DNA of 64,000 bases from Acanthaster planci. Its lineage: Eukaryota > Echinodermata > Asteroidea > Valvatida > Acanthasteridae. The stretch spans positions 70,460 to 134,459 of the forward strand of contig NW_019091373.1 of assembly GCF_001949145.1 (NCBI RefSeq). Reading direction: 5' to 3'. A model generated the notes under the pieces. The model was not told where the DNA came from. It searched no databases and worked only from the letters and a program-made list of their open reading frames with translations. The stretch's first letter is position 1. The number at the start of each line of letters is the position of its first letter. Shown here piece by piece: positions 60,260 to 64,000 of this stretch. The position numbers were made by a program, and so were the translations under genes.

Positions 60260-63200
60260 CTGCGACAGGAAGTTAACTCAGCAGCATCTTGCTGCCATCA
60301 TCAACTGTGAACAAAAAAAACAGAAAAGAAAACCATGAGTGGACTGAACATCTGTAATTTTGTAACAAACAGGAAACCTGAGCGGAGTTTTACTGAGAAA
60401 ACTGCACAGAAGTCGCTTAGTTTGGGACACTTTAATGAGAAGGAAAATCATGCACAACATCACACCAACTCAACAGAAAAGAGTGCATGCTATGCTTCCC
60501 TGTTTTTTGCTGAGGAAATGTGTCATTTTAATTTTTTTAAGAATAATGAATGATAAAGAAACTGAAATATACATATAATTACTCTAAATCCTTGAATTTC
60601 TTGTGAAGTACACATAAGAACAAACTGCACATGTTCAGGCATCTGTGAACATTTTTAGTTTCACATTAGCAAACTCTGTCTTTTGGCGCAAGTGAGAATG
60701 TTATTCTATACAGAAGTGGGAGTTCTGAATGGTACAGTTGCGTGCATATGATTGAAAATGAGACTGTTTTTCACCTACATGTACATGTAAATAAAGCCAC
60801 ACTGTCAATCAAGGTGACTCAAAAACTTGGTTTGGCATACTGTACCATTCATTAAGTGCTAAGAAGTTGAGTTTGAAGTACATGTACCGGTAAGTCAATC
60901 ATGATTCATTTTGAGGATCCATGTACACGTATGTATTGCATGTGCACTGTGTATACTTACACGTAAAAGTGGGGTAAGGGAGTATGGAGACTTACAAACT
61001 GAAAAAGGAAAAAAAATCTGGCGACCGTCTGACTTACTCGGCGTTTCAACCATGACCTAAACCCATGGAGTGGTCCACCTCCCACAAATTGCAGCCCAGT
61101 GACATCACTGAAATTTCACAGAAATAATTTCAAAGAATCTCTCCTCAGATTAACATTTTGCACATTAAGGCTGTGTCTTAGTCTTGACTGCAAATCACAG
61201 GTGTCGGTGGAAAGTGGACAGAGTCACTTGCCAGTGGCTACCGCAGAAGCTTGGGTTACTATGTGAAATTGGTTATGGAGTTGTATGCAGTATGCATACT
61301 GCCGTCTTGGTACCGCTCTATGTACTGTGCGTATGAATGATGAAATCGGACAAACATTAATAGTGCGCTGAAAAGTCCACTTTCACTGCTGTTTCAATCA
61401 TTCAGTTGACCAGAATGAATTAAACAATACACAGGGGTACCTGTACATTGATACTTGCACCGGCATCCTTAGGTTTAAGCTGCCAATGACAAATCAAAGT
61501 TTCCATCTAAAAAAAAAAAACCAAGTGAGGTGAGAAACCTCACTTATGTAAATAAAAATCTTCGTGTCAAAGTTTTTAAATACACATGACTCATATGTGT
61601 AAGCAATGACACGAACATTAAGTTATGTGTACAAATTGCAATATTTAAGACAATGCCGGAAATCTGTAACAGTGAAGCTACATGTACATTAGAATTACTA
61701 CACAAACTACACTACTGTCTACTAAGTAGAAAAGCGACACAGCTGTTTACAGAGTACACTGTAGCTACGGTACATACATGTACATGTGCATGATATTTGT
61801 TGATGGTGTTACATGTACATGTACATGTAACACCATCAACAAATTTCACAGCACACCAATCACCAACTCCCTGAAACTGGGCCCAGTTTCTTTTTTTTTT
61901 TTTTTTTTTTTTTTACAAATGTTCAGAAACCAGCAAGTTTCTCTTGGAACAATGCCCAAGACTCATCCATGTTAACATATACATGTACATTTACAATTCC
62001 TAGCAAAGTGGGCACTGTCAGCAACTTTAAGCAAACTGATCATCAGCTCCCTGATATTGGCCAGAAGTTTTCCCACAAATGTCAAGAAATCTGCGGGTGC
62101 CTCTTTGAATTACATTGATACTGTAAGATCCAGTTCCCTCTTTTTTCAAACAGTAACAGAACAGAAACAAATAAGGAGTTGCCTGACATACATGTACATG
62201 TACTTGTGGTAAGAAAAACATCTGTAGTTTACCTGTATATCATTCATAAAATTCTCGACCAAGTCACTCAGAAATGAAAATAAACTAAATCCTTTGATGG
62301 CAATTCACATAATTTGTATCACTTGAACCAAATTAATCCAAATGTGGTTGGTGCCAAGATTCCTGAAGGCAAACATCGACCACAGACGAAAGCAATGGCT
62401 ACTTACATGTAAAATGCAATGTTTCTTTCCAAACAAAGTACAGAAAATATGCGGAGCTACTTTTACTCCCCGAACAGAAACCCTCTAACTTCTACTTGTA
62501 CTGGTCTACTGCACACATACATGTACAATGTACTAAACTATTCAGATGAGTTCAACGAGGCACCAGTAGCAAGTAAGTCCATTTTGCCGTACACAGGAAC
62601 TGAAATACTCCAGATAGCAAAACAGAAAATGTCATGTAGTCAAGGCATGTGTATGCACATGTCTATAAGGTAAAACCTGTAACACATTCATGGGTGTGAC
62701 ACAACGTTTACATCAATGAAATACCAGAACGCAGAAACTCACATACCGAGTATGAAAACAACTTAACAATCATAGATCCACAATAGATTCTTACTGTGCC
62801 GTGGTGTTTCCTTTCTTGAGGCTTCCTTCCCACGCTTCAAGTTCAACCCGCCAAGTCCATAAACCAAGCGCCCGGCAAGCACAAAGGCCAAATACTACCG
62901 ATTGTTAGCCAAGTCCCGCCTCACTGAAGAAGAATACAGCTCTAATCAACCCCTCTGTCAGCAGAATGACCGGCGATATCAGAGAGAAATCTAAGAATCA
63001 ATAAGCCCTTTTTTTCTTTCTCTCTTCCCCAAGAGCGGTGCATTAAGATTACCACGTAGGCTTTCTTTTCAGCTGTCAAACATCCGGTATGAAGTGTCTT
63101 TCAGTTGGTCAAAGTCTTACCCCGTATTCCTGTTTTTCAGAAGTGCGTCAGTCATGAACACCAGGAAGTGGTGACCAACTTGTGCACTTCCTTTTTGTTT

Positions 63201-64000
63201 CCAAAAGGAAAAAAAAAGACTGTATGGAAGATTCACTGGCGAACACCGAAAAGAGAGGAACCGGGAGTAAGAGACGTCACGTTAATCCAGTGGCCCAAGG
63301 TGAATTGGTTCAGCAGCCCGTAGACGGTCGCCATGCAAAAGAGGATATGATTATCAATTAAAATCAAAAGGGGCGAAACACTGAATGGGCTTTTGAATGC
63401 AAGCGAAAGAGTGGATGGACTCTCTTCTCTCTCTCTCGGGCACAGCAGTCACCGTGTCTGCTTGTGTACATGTGAGCAGTGTGTACACACGCAGACACCG
63501 CCGCAGTGTTTTCTTCCAATGCCAGCTGTTGTGGCCGAGTGCCACTTCTATCTCACCTTGGCAAACAAACGTGACTTGAACTTTGAGCTACACCAGACTG
63601 GCAGCGAAAAAAGCAACACTCCGCACCCAGCACTGGCTTGAGTTGTACCATCCCAGCAGTGGTTGGTTAGTGTCTGTCTCTTCTTTATGTGAATGCATGT
63701 ATATGACTTGCTGCTGAGTATAGTCATCTATATATATCCCGGATCTGAGAATATCACAGGGGCCCCAGCTGAAGGACTTGCCATATGCTGCCAATAATCA
63801 ATCAAGCTTAAAGAGCCTTACTGTTAAAAGAGCCCGGTGGTGGTACATCGACCAGCAATATCGATAACGCCACACCTTACCACACAACTGCCATCGATAT
63901 TAAATCGTACCACAATATGTAAGCCGCCGGACAAGAGATGATGTTACTGCAGAGAATATCTTCAAATAATGATGACGTTGAAAGAAAAAAAAAGAAAGAC
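60260..64000. other. Prox 5' flank / 5' intron
   Basis: No further coding exon is recognised. The region holds many ACATGT palindromes, a perfect 50-bp palindrome (61795-61844), a small hairpin (61523-61545), a 25-30 bp poly-T near 61890 and a diverged direct duplication at about 61830-62110. The stretch 62800-63600 is less AT-rich and could include a promoter or untranslated exon, but nothing specific supports this. Confidence 0.4.
61795..61844. repeat. Perfect 50-bp palindrome
   Basis: The 25-bp left arm (starting atttgttgatggtgtta) is followed with no spacer by its exact reverse complement, and the centre is acatgtacatgtacatgt. All 25 pairs match. It can form a cruciform or, if transcribed, a hairpin with almost no loop. 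Confidence 0.97.

Noticed and set aside
61523-61545. 9-bp stem hairpin aagtgaggt/acctcactt
   Set aside because: Too short to distinguish from chance. It is noted only as part of the Prox 5' flank.

Overview
This is an animal nuclear genomic window: coding sequence is split into small exons by kilobase-scale spliceosomal introns, and the intronic DNA is AT-rich with foldback elements, tRNA-derived repeats and minisatellites. Palindromic ACATGTACATGT simple repeats are very abundant, which I associate with marine invertebrate genomes. The protein sequences (vertebrate-like MARK and Prox with some prospero-like residues) suggest a marine invertebrate deuterostome such as an echinoderm or hemichordate. 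The species is not determined.

Two protein-coding genes are recognisable, in convergent orientation. (1) Plus strand, 1725-24473: a MARK/Par-1 microtubule-affinity-regulating kinase, with 12 coding exons in the window. The reading frame closes across every junction (684 residues plus stop). It runs from the kinase hinge through the catalytic loop, activation loop, UBA domain and spacer to the C-terminal KA1 domain. The 5' end, encoding the kinase N-lobe, lies beyond the left edge. (2) Minus strand, 42096-60137: a complete prospero/Prox homeobox gene with 5 coding exons, 729 residues plus stop, close to the length I recall for human PROX1 (about 737). It has the N-terminal KRRRVD motif, the KRARVENII motif, a Q-rich helix and the C-terminal Homeo-Prospero domain spread over three exons.

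The most notable signal is the Prox intron 50214-55684. It has a U12-type (minor spliceosome) AT-AC structure: donor ATATCCTTTT, branch site TCCTTAAC, and terminal AC 11 nt from the branch A. Ordinary GT-AG choices do not keep the frame there; the AT-AC choice does. It sits just before the homeodomain, where fly prospero carries its U12/U2 twintron.

Layout: 1-1724 left flank/intron; 1725-24473 MARK exons and introns (foldback element 3646-4528, tRNA-like sequence near 5200, assembly gap 16832-17770 inside a minisatellite, small foldback 18661-18850, TGAATATTCA palindrome cluster 21452-21679, inverted SINE pair 22425-22700); 24474-42095 shared 3' flank/intergenic DNA (minisatellite 25468-26030, direct repeats 31269-31675, hAT-like element 33224-33632, a TIR element 34760-35713, then A-rich DNA); 42096-60137 Prox; 60138-64000 Prox 5' flank with a perfect 50-bp palindrome at 61795-61844.

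Human MARK1 and PROX1 are both on 1q, and MARK3 and PROX2 are both on 14q. The adjacency here may therefore preserve an ancestral linkage. No rRNA, intact tRNA, CRISPR array or autonomous transposon gene was recognised.
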